From the NCBI GenBank assembly GCA_964035545.1, contig OZ037766.1, forward strand, positions 3,096,501-3,160,500: a stretch of 64,000 nt of DNA, written 5' to 3'. The DNA is from Bugula neritina. Taxonomy: Eukaryota > Bryozoa > Gymnolaemata > Cheilostomatida > Bugulidae. A model generated the notes under the pieces. The model was not told where the DNA came from. It saw only the letters and a program-made list of their open reading frames with translations, and ran no database searches. A program made the position numbers and the translations under genes. This document shows, in pieces, positions 1 through 11,100 of this stretch. Each line of letters opens with the position of its first letter. Positions within the stretch are counted from its first letter, which is position 1.

Positions 1-925
1 TACTAAGCATCATGAGAAAAATGAAGAATAGCCTAATTTTGTTAAAGCAGGGTGTGAGTATACATTAATAACATATGATTAAATAATCTATAGTAAGTTG
101 AGATCTATAAGTTAAATCTAACAGTGATGATCTAGTTTTATAAACAATATTTACTACCCTATGTATGAATGGGTACTATATTAATATAAACAGTCTAGCC
201 ATGCAATACACATAATGGTGTTGTTTGAGAGCATTAGTATAGTATTATTAACCAGGTATATAGGTACAATACATATCCAGTTATTAAAGACAAAAATGCT
301 GCCAAGTTAATCTATAAGAATTCAAACTGAATGAAAAGAAAATAAGTATAACATGATTTACTTGCAAGCTTAAATTAAATTAACTACATAGAACAACTTT
401 GAAATTAGCATCAATTTACAAACTTTTTATTGCTTATAGGTACTCTCGGCAAAAACAAAATATTATAATTATATTAAAATATTAAAATAAAAAGCTCAGA
501 ATAGTATAACTAAGTATTAGAATTGGGATTCCTTAGAGCAATTTGCTGCTGCCCTTAATATAACTTAAATTCTATAAAATACTGCAAGCAAGAATAAACT
601 TTTAACATAAGGCTAGGTATAGTAACAGCTTCTGCTGAGATATATTTGTAGAATGTCTTATTGAAAGTATCTTGCTTAACTATTATCATCACCAAACAAG
701 CACAAGTCCCAATTTATTTTAAGACACACACACAAAATTCAATGGCATACGGTCTTCAAATTATCTGTGGATGATGGCTAAGATATATTTAATACTGCCT
801 GAATGTAGTGTGTTACAGATTTTTTAAGAAAACATCTGGTTTTAAAAATTTAAATGCTTTTTATGTGGCTAAAATGTATTCTTACTATTTGCATAGTAAT
901 AATTTATTTTGTGTGCATTCACTAG
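1..925. other. Upstream intron of KCNN-like gene, no other feature seen
   Basis: AT-rich sequence ahead of the acceptor at 924-925. I see no coding-like segment, RNA gene or clear tandem repeat. It is presumably intron of the gene whose last exons follow, because the first visible exon starts at an AG acceptor in an open frame without a start codon. Confidence 0.5.
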
Positions 926-1871
926 CGGACTTCACAAGTCCATGACATAACGTCAAAAATGCTGACATACCAAGAAAACCAGGAAAAAAGAATCAACCAA
1001 TTAGAAGAAGTTCTCCAAAATTTAGAGGTAATTTATATGGATAGGGGAGGATAGAGCCCGTAGAGGTAGAGGGTAGCTGAAAAAGTATGTAAATCTGCAT
1101 CAAAGTTTTGCTGAATAATAATCTAACATGAAGATGCGTGCAATTTTATGGATTCCATTTTTTTTAAAAAGTTTTTCAGATGCTTAAGCTGTAGGTTAGA
1201 GCATTTTGCAGCCAGGGGAATTTCAAACTTTAATAAAATTGTAAAAAAGTGTAAAAATGTTGCTTTAATGGCTTATTTTCAGCATGTATACTGTTAAAAT
1301 ACAAATTTGATTATCAAAGAAGCAAAAAAGATGTAAAACAATCGAAAAAATACTTTTAGTTTGAAGGCTAATAAAATAAACAAATATGATTTGTTCTCTA
1401 GGAATTAATTGAAAAGTTTATTGGGTTTATTGATTAATATTATCTATCATTTAGTTTCGTTTTAATTATGCAAAATTATTGAAAATCAGTTTATTTTAAG
1501 GTTGATTAAATAAGAGTATAAGTGAGTTATAACTACCGAGTTTAATTTGAGTTTTCTAAATAAAAAATGGCAAAAATTTAGTTGAAGTTAAATTGAAAAT
1601 AATATTTTTTTGAAAGTTGAATCGCAGTTGAGGTAAATCTAAAAATAATACATGTAGGTTTTAATGTATCAGTTTATATGTTGTGTAACATAATATGTAT
1701 CAAAAAACAATGCTATTCATTTTATAGAAAAGAGTAGTAGATGTACCTAATCTAGTAATACAAGCCATGTTAGAAAAACAACTCCTTGTACCAAAAGCTG
1801 ACACACCTCCATCGGTGAACTCAGCCACACAGGTGGCTCCATCTGAGAACACCAACCTGCTGAGGTCGTGA
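926..1871 (+). CDS. KCNN: 3' end of a small-conductance Ca2+-activated K+ channel (KCNN/SK-like)
   Basis: Two terminal exons: 926-1027 (34 codons, phase 0 at both ends, donor GAG|gtaatt) and 1728-1871 (acceptor tttatag, stop TGA 1869-1871). Together they give 81 residues. The first exon and the start of the second form a coiled coil with heptad Leu/Ile positions (EKRINQLEEVLQNLEKR), followed by DVPNLVIQAM and a Ser/Thr/Pro-rich tail. In SK channels the C-terminus after the calmodulin-binding domain has the same order and spacing: an EKRI..LE...L coiled coil, then LPGLI. From memory the two line up without gaps over about 33 residues. SK channels are tetrameric plasma-membrane K+ channels gated by Ca2+-calmodulin. 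The pore and calmodulin-binding parts are outside the window, so this rests on the tail alone. The alternative is an unrelated coiled-coil protein. Confidence 0.6.
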
Positions 1872-2066
1872 AAAGACAACTCTCTTCAGGCTGAGGAGAA
1901 ATCTTTTAAAACCAAACACTTCAATCATACTTAATTAAAATGCAACATTTTAGATGCATTTTATACTATTGTGTAGATATCGCCAAAAATTAGATGACAT
2001 TGATTTATATGAAAACAAAGAAGTTGTGTGTATAACCTACCCAATTCTTTACTTTAACTAAAGATA

Positions 2067-2072
2067 AATAAA
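2067..2072 (+). other. Candidate polyadenylation signal AATAAA for the KCNN-like gene
   Basis: AATAAA about 195 bases after the stop codon, on the coding strand. This is a plausible 3' UTR end, but the hexamer is common in DNA this AT-rich. Confidence 0.4.
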
Positions 2073-3030
2073 GGATAATTTTTTAAAAAAAATTCTGTAA
2101 TTTTTCTCCATGTTGAAAAACTATTTTTGAGGTCATTTTTATAATATATTGTTTTAGATAACCATTTTGGGATCTTTCTTATTATTTTACCAACTGTTAT
2201 ATCATAAGCTTTGCAGTTCTTTTCCCAATAACCTCAGTGCAAACATGTCAACACAGAGTTGCTAAATGTTTGCACTTTGCAATCCACAAAATGTTTTAAT
2301 ATTGACTTTTCTGGACCTATAATTGTTAGATTATGCAATAGGCTCTTGCTTGTAAACTAACAGGCAAGCCACTCATTATATTAGCTATCAAAATCACAAT
2401 TGTGTGTCATTTAAAATGGCCACATCATTGCTTTATGCCTTTAATTTATATATACAGTAAATGTACATGTATGTTGCATAATACTATAGATCTAGCCTTC
2501 ATTGTCAATGTAAAGATTATTCTTTCAAGGTATTTCAGAATAAAATAAATTATTGATAAAAAATAAAAACAAAATTCAGTCAATTTCATATTATCTCATC
2601 ATCTTGTGTAAAATCAGTTATAAAATTTTGTTATAAAGTTTAGTTGTATTATAGCTTGGTAGTATAACTTACTCTTTGACTATTACTTTGACACCCTTAC
2701 AACCACAAAGCTAATACTACACTGCGCTTAGTTTTAGAAAATCTAGAGGAGTGATGCAAAATTTTGTAATATAAGTTTTTCATGAATAATAAAATACTGC
2801 TTCAACAATATTATATAACCTCACTCAGACAGTAAGAAAATTCTGAGACAGAGCTCATCAAAATATTCTAGATAATAAACCTAAAGCGAGGCCTTGCTAG
2901 GTCCGGCTTGCAGGTGGTCCATGGTCTCAATGACTGGCCAGTCTACTGGCACTGTATATTTTATGCCAGTCAGACTATCTAAACTCTAGCATTACTCAGC
3001 TTATTTTAGTCATCAGACTATATAGACAGC
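2073..3030. other. Intergenic stretch, no gene seen
   Basis: No coding-like segment. The only structure noticed is a GC-richer patch at about 2886-2960 containing the perfect palindrome GACTGGCCAGTC and a nearby ACTGGC/GCCAGT inverted pair. Its CTTGCAGG-type stretch faintly resembles the tRNA-like element at 3849. Confidence 0.5.
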
Positions 3031-3250
3031 AAAAAAAAACTCACCCAAGTTTATAGTCGCTATCCCTGTGAGAAACCCCTGATAGTAAGAGTTTTTGCTA
3101 GAACGGGCTTTAAGGACTTGTTTAAATAAGTCACAGGAGCAATTGTGACTGGATGCTCTTCCTAACATATCAATGGCCTTTGTGGGGTTCGAACCCACAA
3201 CTTCGTGTTCTCAAAGCAAACACTTTAACCCCTAGACCACGGCTGCTCCC
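3031..3250 (-). repeat. tRNA-derived SINE, copy 1
   Basis: Read on the minus strand, the element begins with a tRNA-like head. It has an A-box-like TGGTCTAGGGG and a perfect B box GGTTCGAACCC, followed by the body motif ATGTTAGGAAGAGCATCCAG and a tail around CAGGGGTTTCTCACAGGGATAG. The same order recurs at 16.7, 19.8, 28.3 and 43.9 kb. An open frame across it (from about 3198 down to 3013) is a by-product of the repeat, not a gene. Confidence 0.8.
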
Positions 3251-3848
3251 AGCAAAAGGCAAGTGTTAAAAATGGTTTTTTTTTTACAAAAATACTACAT
3301 GTAGACAATGAAAGGCTATTATTTTGAAGTAATACTTGACGCGGTCATTGCTATTTAATCTGCTGCGTATTTTTATTCACAAAGTAATTACTTTCCGTTA
3401 TATTCTTATTACATAAAATTTATATTGCCAGCTTCATGAAAGCTTATACTGTTTGCTTAATGACAAAGATAACTTTATTTCAAACAGAAAAATTGCTTGC
3501 TATTAGCCTTATATACTTTGACCGTACCATAGTCCTCCTATAATATGTTGATTTTGAAAAAAGTTGAAAACTTTTATGATTTTCTAACTGGTTTTCATGA
3601 CTAAATATGAAAAGCACAACAGTTTATGGGAGAATTAGCTTTTACTTGACGATGTACACGTGCCTATATGTGAAAGCACCAATCATAGCAATATTATTGT
3701 GATGCAATGGGCTATTCTGTTATGTACTGTTATGTTATGTACTCAAATTTAAAAAAAGTTGAACATTTCTGTGGTTTTGCCATTTAAAAGAAACTGAAAT
3801 ACAATGAAAATATGAATGAGTGAGATGTAGTGTTGAGTTTACCCAATG

Positions 3849-3917
3849 GCCCCTGTGGTGTGATGGTAGCGTCTGCTTGCAAGCCGGAAGTCCTGGGTTC
3901 GAATACCAGTTGGGGGG
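3849..3917 (+). pseudogene. Degenerate tRNA-like element (Cys-like GCA anticodon loop)
   Basis: The stretch folds partly as a cloverleaf. It has an A-box-like TGGTGTGATGG, an anticodon loop TTGCAAG with GCA at positions 34-36, and a B box GGTTCGAATAC. The T stem pairs 4 of 5 bases, the anticodon stem 4 of 5 with one wobble, and the acceptor stem only about 5 of 7. There is no immediate T run for Pol III termination. It could be a tRNA pseudogene or the head of a SINE; the CTGCTTGCAAGCC core recurs near 17790. Confidence 0.5.
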
Positions 3918-3986
3918 ACAAAAGTTTTATATCATTGTCTTTAATGTTAATATATAAACACTAGCACACTAGTATAATAGCATAAA

Positions 3987-4123
3987 GTTGTACTAGTTGT
4001 ACTAGTTGTACTAGTTGTACTAGTTGTACTAGTTGTACTAGTTGTACTAGTTGTACTATAGTTGTACTAGTTGTACTAGTTGTACTAGTTGTACTAGTTG
4101 TACTAGTTGTACTAGTTGTACTA
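3987..4123 (+). repeat. 9-bp tandem repeat (GTTGTACTA)n
   Basis: About 15 nearly perfect head-to-tail copies of GTTGTACTA, broken once near 4055 by a two-base insertion. It begins 70 bases after the tRNA-like element. Confidence 0.95.
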
Positions 4124-4862
4124 TTAAATGCTAAATTTTCATAGAGGCAAAATTGATTTCATCCCATCACAGTGAAGTGAAGTAAAGCTGTGACTGATGC
4201 ATTTATTTTAATGTCAAACAGAAGCATGAATATGTGACAACACAATTTAGAATTGGTTATGAATCAAAAGATTGTTATAAATATTATGCTTCTCGAATAT
4301 GTGTCACAAATATATGTATCAAAAATATATGTCAGGGGTAGGTTGAGTGAGTTGCAGCTGTACAAAACTACTTTGTAGTGACATTATTTGACAATTATCT
4401 AAAATTTTAACTCTTCACTTTCTCAAACTTTTTCAATTATGTCAGTATAACATGACATTCTTTAAATTACATCCAATTTTTTATTGTTCTGCAGAGAAGC
4501 TATAAATACATAAATAGTATCAGCTTGCGAACTTATGATTATAAAATCAAAAACATAACTACTAGTATTGAGTGAGACTGAAAACAATGTGTCTGCCCCA
4601 GACTGACAGGTGTTTCAAATTAAGCCTCTGCAGAAGACCAACTATAGGTTTACACAAACCAGTCTAAACTTATATTGTTATAAATAAAACTTCTTTCGAA
4701 TCATCGCAAGTATAACAATAGCATTTAGGTTAGAGTCCAAATGTACTTGTAAAAGAATTTGCACGTTTTCAGTGGCTTTCTGAAAATATTACAAAAATAA
4801 TTAACAAATGCAGGTTAGATATCTGTCATTGAAATGTCAATTTCCTCAGTTTTCACGTCTAG

Positions 4863-5945
4863 TCATGTGACGCCATCTTCCTTTATTGAAACATGTTCGT
4901 AAGGCGGCCGTTTACAGAACACCTGCTTGAAATTGTCTCTGAATACTTTATTGAAGCCGAAATAAAGAAAAAAGTTGATTGCTGAGTTGAGGCAAAGGAG
5001 TGAGTCTGTAATCTCTCGAATTCCTCTAACGAGGTAGGTGGCATCGGCATAGCCAAAGTTTTTTAAAGATATTATAGCGTCAGGGGTGACGCAAACTAGG
5101 AAAGCAATGATTATGGCCACCAGCATTATCGTTACTCTGTTCTTACAGTCCAGTGGGCGCCGATAACCTCTACGACTCATCTTCCACAACTCCTTAATAA
5201 TCCAGCCATTGACAATGACCAGCACCATGAGGGGTACTAAGGAGCGGATAATGTTCTGGAAAAGTACGAATGGTGTAGTGAAATTCTTATCACTCCACAA
5301 GTCCGTTACGGAGAGTGTCCCGTTGAAGTTTTCTGTAGTCTTTTGGTATCGCAGAACAAAAGGTACGGCTATTAGCATCGAGCTGAGCCAGACTACGCAG
5401 CAGGTAATCTTGGCTCTTGTTATTGTACACATTGTCACAGCTCGTTCCGGCCACTTCATATAAATATATCGCTCTATTGCCACCGATACTGTCAGCCAGG
5501 CAGTATTACACACGGAAAAGTTTAAAATATAATGAGCATAAGGGTACAATGTTCCAAAGACTGTTTCAGACGCGTCAGATTTGCCGATGTATTCCAATAA
5601 GACTGTTATAAAATACAGGAAGTCACAAAGCAACTTAAAAGTGTCTGAAAGAGCCAGTGTCGTAAGGTAAATGTTGGTAGAAGATTTCTGCTTGGCTCTA
5701 ACAAATACGATAAACGCCAGCATATTTCCAATAATCCCCGCCACACAGAACACTGGGAATAGATACAGGCCTGTGACGAGCCTCGTTGTCTCGTAGAAGT
5801 TTTCTTCCCATGTCACATCTGATGGTGCTTCTGATAGCTGTCTAGACACATCAGTAGTGCTAGAGTTTAAAGGCAGCAGTGGGTGACTTTCTGGCAGCAT
5901 TAGACTGGAGATACTTTTAGTCATAGGAATGGCATCAGTCTGCAT
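4863..5945 (-). CDS. Class A peptide GPCR, FMRFamide-receptor-like
   Basis: A 360-residue intronless coding region with seven hydrophobic helices, so a plasma-membrane G-protein-coupled receptor. Class A landmarks: GN in TM1 (N1.50), LALSD in TM2 (D2.50), ERY at the end of TM3, W in TM4, P in TM5, and NFFLY in place of NPxxY in TM7. TM6 has CVTP instead of CWxP. SVAIERY and NSAINFFLY resemble FMRFamide/peptide receptors, so the ligand is probably a neuropeptide, though unidentified. NSS (27-29) in the N-terminal tail and NGT and NFT in extracellular loop 2 are possible N-glycosylation sites. Loop 2 has no Cys and position 3.25 is Tyr, so the usual TM3-loop 2 disulfide cannot form; as I recall, Drosophila FR also lacks Cys at 3.25. 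The ATG at 5945 is the first after an in-frame stop. Confidence 0.9.
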   Translation of the reverse strand: MQTDAIPMTKSISSLMLPESHPLLPLNSSTTDVSRQLSEAPSDVTWEENFYETTRLVTGLYLFPVFCVAGIIGNMLAFIVFVRAKQKSSTNIYLTTLALSDTFKLLCDFLYFITVLLEYIGKSDASETVFGTLYPYAHYILNFSVCNTAWLTVSVAIERYIYMKWPERAVTMCTITRAKITCCVVWLSSMLIAVPFVLRYQKTTENFNGTLSVTDLWSDKNFTTPFVLFQNIIRSLVPLMVLVIVNGWIIKELWKMSRRGYRRPLDCKNRVTIMLVAIIIAFLVCVTPDAIISLKNFGYADATYLVRGIREITDSLLCLNSAINFFLYFGFNKVFRDNFKQVFCKRPPYEHVSIKEDGVT

Positions 5946-5946
5946 A

Positions 5947-5973
5947 CTAGCTGTGTTTTGCTAAGATGGGCAT
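5947..5973 (-). promoter_or_regulatory. Short upstream ORF (8 codons) abutting the GPCR start
   Basis: ATG at 5973-5971 and TAG at 5949-5947 enclose an eight-codon reading frame that ends one base before the receptor ATG. A TTTGTTTGCAG acceptor at 5979-5980 places both in one exon, so the uORF would be the first frame met on a spliced mRNA. Such uORFs commonly dampen translation; that role is inferred here. Confidence 0.45.
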
Positions 5974-7183
5974 TTTGTCTGCAAACAAAACAAATTTAAT
6001 GCAACTCAAGTTATATTCAAATTGATGAAGCATGAAGCAGGATAGCATACTACAATCTGCTTTGAGTAGCCTATATGGAAATTACTAACAGCTTAGTTAT
6101 TAGGAAAGAGCAACACAAATATGAACTGTACTCAAAAATCTCCAAACTTTGAAATAGTTTTCTGCATATGCGTAAGCATTTTAAGAAAATATGCATTTGT
6201 ATATACAATTATGCAGCACTTGAATTTTTCTAAAAGTTTTGCTCACCAAATATAAAAGATGCAGTGTCAGCTATGAAGCATTTGAAAAACTTCAATTGCT
6301 TTTTTGTTCATTGAGAAAATTTGCCATGCAATGAATAATCTAACTAGACTACACAGGACTAAATACTTTATGTTTTATGAATTTACAGCAACCTTTTAGA
6401 ATACAAACAACTTACCTTTGCTTTATTAACCAAAAATAGTAGCGCACAGTCTAATGCATGCTTTTAATTTAATCCATTCTACTCAAAAATAGACTCACTG
6501 AGCACTAATTAAAATTTTACGAGCTAGGTGCAATGCTGGAAACATAACTAATAAACTATAACACGATTATACTTAACATTATTGCCTTCCAGTTATAGCG
6601 AACACCTGGGTTCATTTGAGGGCATGGGGTTATTGATGCCTTAGTCAAAATAATATGATCAATCTTGCCAATTACTACCCACTTCGGTGGCAATATCAAA
6701 CAAAAAACCTATGTTGTTCAACAGAGTGTAAAGTATACCAAAGCATTGCATTACATCAATATGCTATGGGGATATTATGAAATATACACGCGATGAATAG
6801 CATCACTTACTACCTAGTAGCTATAATAGTAGTATATCCATCAGCAAAAACTTAGTAGTTTAAGTGGTTTACTAACCAATGAGCTTGAAACAAGCTATAA
6901 TCAAATAAAGTTTAGAGTAAGTAAATTTGCTTAATGAGATTTAACCTGAGGTGGTTAATTTTGAATTTTGAAAAAAAGACACGAAGAAAGAAGTAGGCTG
7001 GAAGCATTGAATTATTGACATTTTTATATACCTCTTTGTATAGGTTTTTATATAGCCTGGCCAATCCTGTTAAAAACTGAATAAGTTTAAGAAATTTATT
7101 GAAATGAAAAGGAAGATTTATCTCCTTGCTTAGATTACAATATAATGAATGGTTTTTATTTTCAAAACACTTTTGCGGAGCTC

Positions 7184-7222
7184 AAACTCTGAAAGGGAAA
7201 CTCTGAAGGGGAAACTCTGAAG
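7184..7222 (+). repeat. Three-copy short tandem repeat (AAACTCTGAAGGGG)
   Basis: Three near-identical units of about 14-15 bases built on AAACTCTGAA plus a G run, 19 bases before a dispersed repeat core at 7241. Confidence 0.8.
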
Positions 7223-7240
7223 GAAATATATAATCTTATC

Positions 7241-7278
7241 CTCACCTATCTCTGCTCTGTCCTGTTCCGAGTAGCAGA
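7241..7278 (+). repeat. Dispersed repeat core, copy A
   Basis: Starts CTCACCTATCTCTGCTCTGT and ends GAGTAGCAGA. Close copies occur at 56766-56802 (minus) and 60513-60549 (plus), while the flanking sequence differs. This suggests a conserved core of a transposable element or a short functional motif; the family is not recognised. Confidence 0.65.
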
Positions 7279-8091
7279 AATATAACTTTTATACTATATG
7301 ACTAAATACAATGCATGAGGTTTAATAGATAACCTGATACATATATTGTATTTAGCCACACAGCATAGAAGTTAAAAATAGAGCACAACACAAAAAGAGT
7401 TATCCTTCCAGCAATAGTTATAAATACGTTATCAAATATAAAAACTGACTATACATGTAACATGATTATATAGAATTGCAAGCTATGACCATTTATTATT
7501 ATAGTTAAATAACTCTAATTTTTAAGAAAAATCTGGTCAACCAATGCCCTAAGAATTATCTGCTCTTGGTAAAATCTCATTTTTTTCTGTATATAGACAC
7601 CATTTAATTGTATATTGAGAGTTTATATGCTAATAAGTACAATAGTTGCAATTATTTACTTGCTGTCTCACTCTGTGACTTCAATCACACCTTCTCATAT
7701 GATCATTTTTATTGTGTTAGTTATAAAATGGCACTACTTTGTAAATATCAGATTACACAAATTTCAGTAGAAATAGAAAATTTACTAAAAACTGAAAACG
7801 CACACACTCAATTTTATGTAATACAGGTAAAGCCAGGCTGCAGTGACTTGAACCCTTTTGCATCTTTAAATGGTTTTATAGACAGTATTTAACAATTTGA
7901 ACCATCATAACATTCAGCATGCTAAACCTGTGTGGGAAGATGCAGGTGTTTAAAAAACTTTACATATTGTCATCATATGATTTAAGTTTGTCTTTTTACA
8001 TCCTGGTACTTGTTGTTCTGCTGTGCAGAATGTTTTTAAGCTGAGTAGAATTAGTAGGTGACATTAGAAATTTTGAAAATATTAAAATGCC

Positions 8092-8170
8092 TTGAAAACA
8101 GAAGACATCTTGGTAATAGAAGACATCTTGAAAGCAAAAAGCACTTTGTTAATAGAAGACATCTTGGCAA
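8092..8170 (+). repeat. Imperfect triplicated motif (GAAGACATCTTG)
   Basis: GAAGACATCTTG occurs three times, joined by spacers containing AATA and AAAGC. It is a decayed tandem repeat with no visible function. Confidence 0.7.
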
Positions 8171-11100
8171 TAGCACCTAAGTTATAGGGAGTAGAGCACA
8201 TCTTGCACACTCTTGCATTCTTCTAACACGCGATTAAGAACGTGCTTTAGCGCACAACTCACGTCTCCTTTATTTCACAAGCATGATTATGCATTTAGCA
8301 AGCTAGCTTGCAGAGTTTATTGCTATGCAGACAAGGCTAGCAATTCATGAACCTTAAGTTAAGTCACTGAGTGCAATTAGTGTATACTGCAGTTGTTTTG
8401 GTAGACTCTAATTTTATAACTCTTGGTGGGTGGGTGTTATTGATTTGAAAACATATACCCAGTAGCCTAATGCATACTTTATTAAATGGCCTTTTGAGTT
8501 GAGTAATTACATTTATTTCAATTTTCAGTGAATGCATTGCAGCAGAAAAATGCAATTTACGTTACAAAATGCACGTATCGATAACAGCTTGTCAAATGGT
8601 CAAATTTTTTAACTTCTTTACAGACCTGAAAACTATTAAAACACAAAATTTTGAAATGGTTGATTTTTGATTTAAAGTTCAATTTGCTTAAGATTTTATT
8701 TAATACAAGTTGATTACATTATTTTGATTGTGTGCATATCAAACACCAAACCATGCAGAGGTTAATCGACTTTTTTATTTTAAGTTAAACTTAAATGTTT
8801 CTTACATGTATGCTGCGAGACATAAAATCAATTGCATTGAATGGAGAAAAGTCATTTGATTATTCAAGTAATTTTATAAAATTATATACACCTTTTTTTA
8901 ATTTTTTTTAACTATGTATGAAACAGTGGAGTTTTTCTAACTATGTAACAGCAGCAGTAGAGTTACATATGTATTTTCTTCGACAACACGGCAATATACA
9001 TCCTTATGTCAATTCTTCAATTCGGCAAATTATTTTCTAATTATTTGGCATTGCTCCTCACCTATAAGGTAGCATATGTGAGATTTGAGCAGTTCATGTT
9101 AATAGAAACACTCTACTTCCCACACACTGAAAGAAGAAGTTCCGGATACCTAATTTCCCAAGAGACAAAAAAATCAAAAGTTCAGGCACGAAGTTATCAG
9201 TGTGTGCAAGCCTGAACTAAACATTGTTTTGACTACCAGCACCCAAAATAGCACCTGCCAATTATTGTCAGATTGCTCAGGGAATGGCATGGTTCAATAA
9301 CTAATTATTATACATGCATATTACATTTTTATAACAGTTATTTTTAAGTACAATATAGAGATTTGGTCTTGAAAATACCATTGCTATGCAATAGACTGCC
9401 TAGCAGCCTATTTAATAAGCCAATTATGATGTATGTACATCTCGAACATGCCTAATAACGATAATAGTATCCAAATGTTTTATATTTTGTTACTATTATG
9501 ACTGAAACATTCTTTTGTGAACGAGAAATACATTATTATTGTATGCCAATAACTTTTAGCTTTTGCACCAAATAGTTAATAATGAATTCACCCAAAGTTA
9601 CATAATTGCAAATTGCTAATGTTGTTTAGATATAAATTAAGGGGAAGGGGAAATAACTGCCCCTCCCCTTTACTCACCAAAACTTTAACCTCTGCAGGTT
9701 AAGTTCAAACTGAGTTCAAAAGAGCTTCATTAGGCTACTAGTTACAAAACAATAGATAGATAGCTGTCCAAATATTAACATTAAAAAGTTTTACTTCTTT
9801 GAATTTGTAGCTTAGTAAATATTATTAATTTCATATGAAGATTTGACTGTCTACAGCCTAAATTTTGAGGAGGATATTCATAATTTAATTTTACTTCAGT
9901 GAACTATTCTTTTGTAAAGACTAATGCTAGTACTGGTGAAAAAATAACCAACCATTTTATCAGCAACTGCTGATTTGTTAACTATGGGTTGAAAAAAAAT
10001 CCATGACCCTCTAAACATGAAAGCTCACCATTGACAAAAAGTTTCAATTCAACTTGACATAAATTTAGTGAAGTATTCTTAATAATGACTTCTAAAATTT
10101 TGAATGTTTGGCAAAGGTTATATAATATTTATTATTAACCATAAAAAAATCTTTGTAAATAAATTGTAAATTTGATATGAGGGTTGTTTAAGAAATGAAA
10201 ATTAATTCTTTTTTTAAAAACAACAAGCCTAGCTTTTGCAAATATGCCGTGCACTACTGAAAATTATTACCAAAAAGCAGAGTTCACCAGCTTGCATATT
10301 GTACATAAAAACATGCGTGAATTTAAAAGTAAGGCTGCCCATGCGGTTTAACCTTCAGTGGTCATATAGCTAGCAATAATAAATATTTCCCACCTGTAAT
10401 TTTATTTACTGCAGCTAAACATACAAGGCTTGTTATACAATATCAAAATGTATAAAGTTTGTAAAGTAAGTTTAAAATTAAAAATTAAATATTATATAAC
10501 TAGTTACCTTGTTATTCTGTTATTTGATTACTGAAATAGGTTACATCTTCATCTTAAGCCAAGGATGTTAATGTTTATTTGCTGATAAATTAACTGCTTT
10601 GAAACTCGGATGTTTGTCAAGTGTTATATGAGTACTTATTTTATCAATTGACCTCTAATTATGACGAAATTGAGCTCTCAACATTACCTGCGTAACACGG
10701 GAACACTTTAAAAGTAGTTGCTCTTATCTTTGAGTGAATAAAATGCAATATAGTAGATGTGAATCGTACGAAGCCTTATACTTCATGTTATATTGTTTAT
10801 AATCAATATAATATTTCATAATATAATAATTGTATGCTGATGTCATATGGGTTAGATGTAACAGTTACAGTCATATAAACAATGCCTGCAGCATATATAG
10901 GTGACCTGAGTGTGATGGGCGATATACTGTACAGGCTCTATGTCCTAGTATATCAACCACGAGGATAAGAGAGTTGCTTTTGTGACATTAACTCAAAAGA
11001 ATCAATAATAACTATACTAATAACTAAGCCTAATAAATAGAAATATTATTAGAGTATTTATTTAGCTATACGAAATGTATCATGAAAAACACATATTTAT

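Noticed and set aside
3013-3198. Minus-strand frame of 61 codons
   Set aside because: It translates the SINE at 3031-3250. The same peptide would arise from other copies, and there is no gene structure around it.
5209-5611. Plus-strand frames inside the GPCR gene
   Set aside because: Antisense to the receptor, which has all seven helices on the minus strand.
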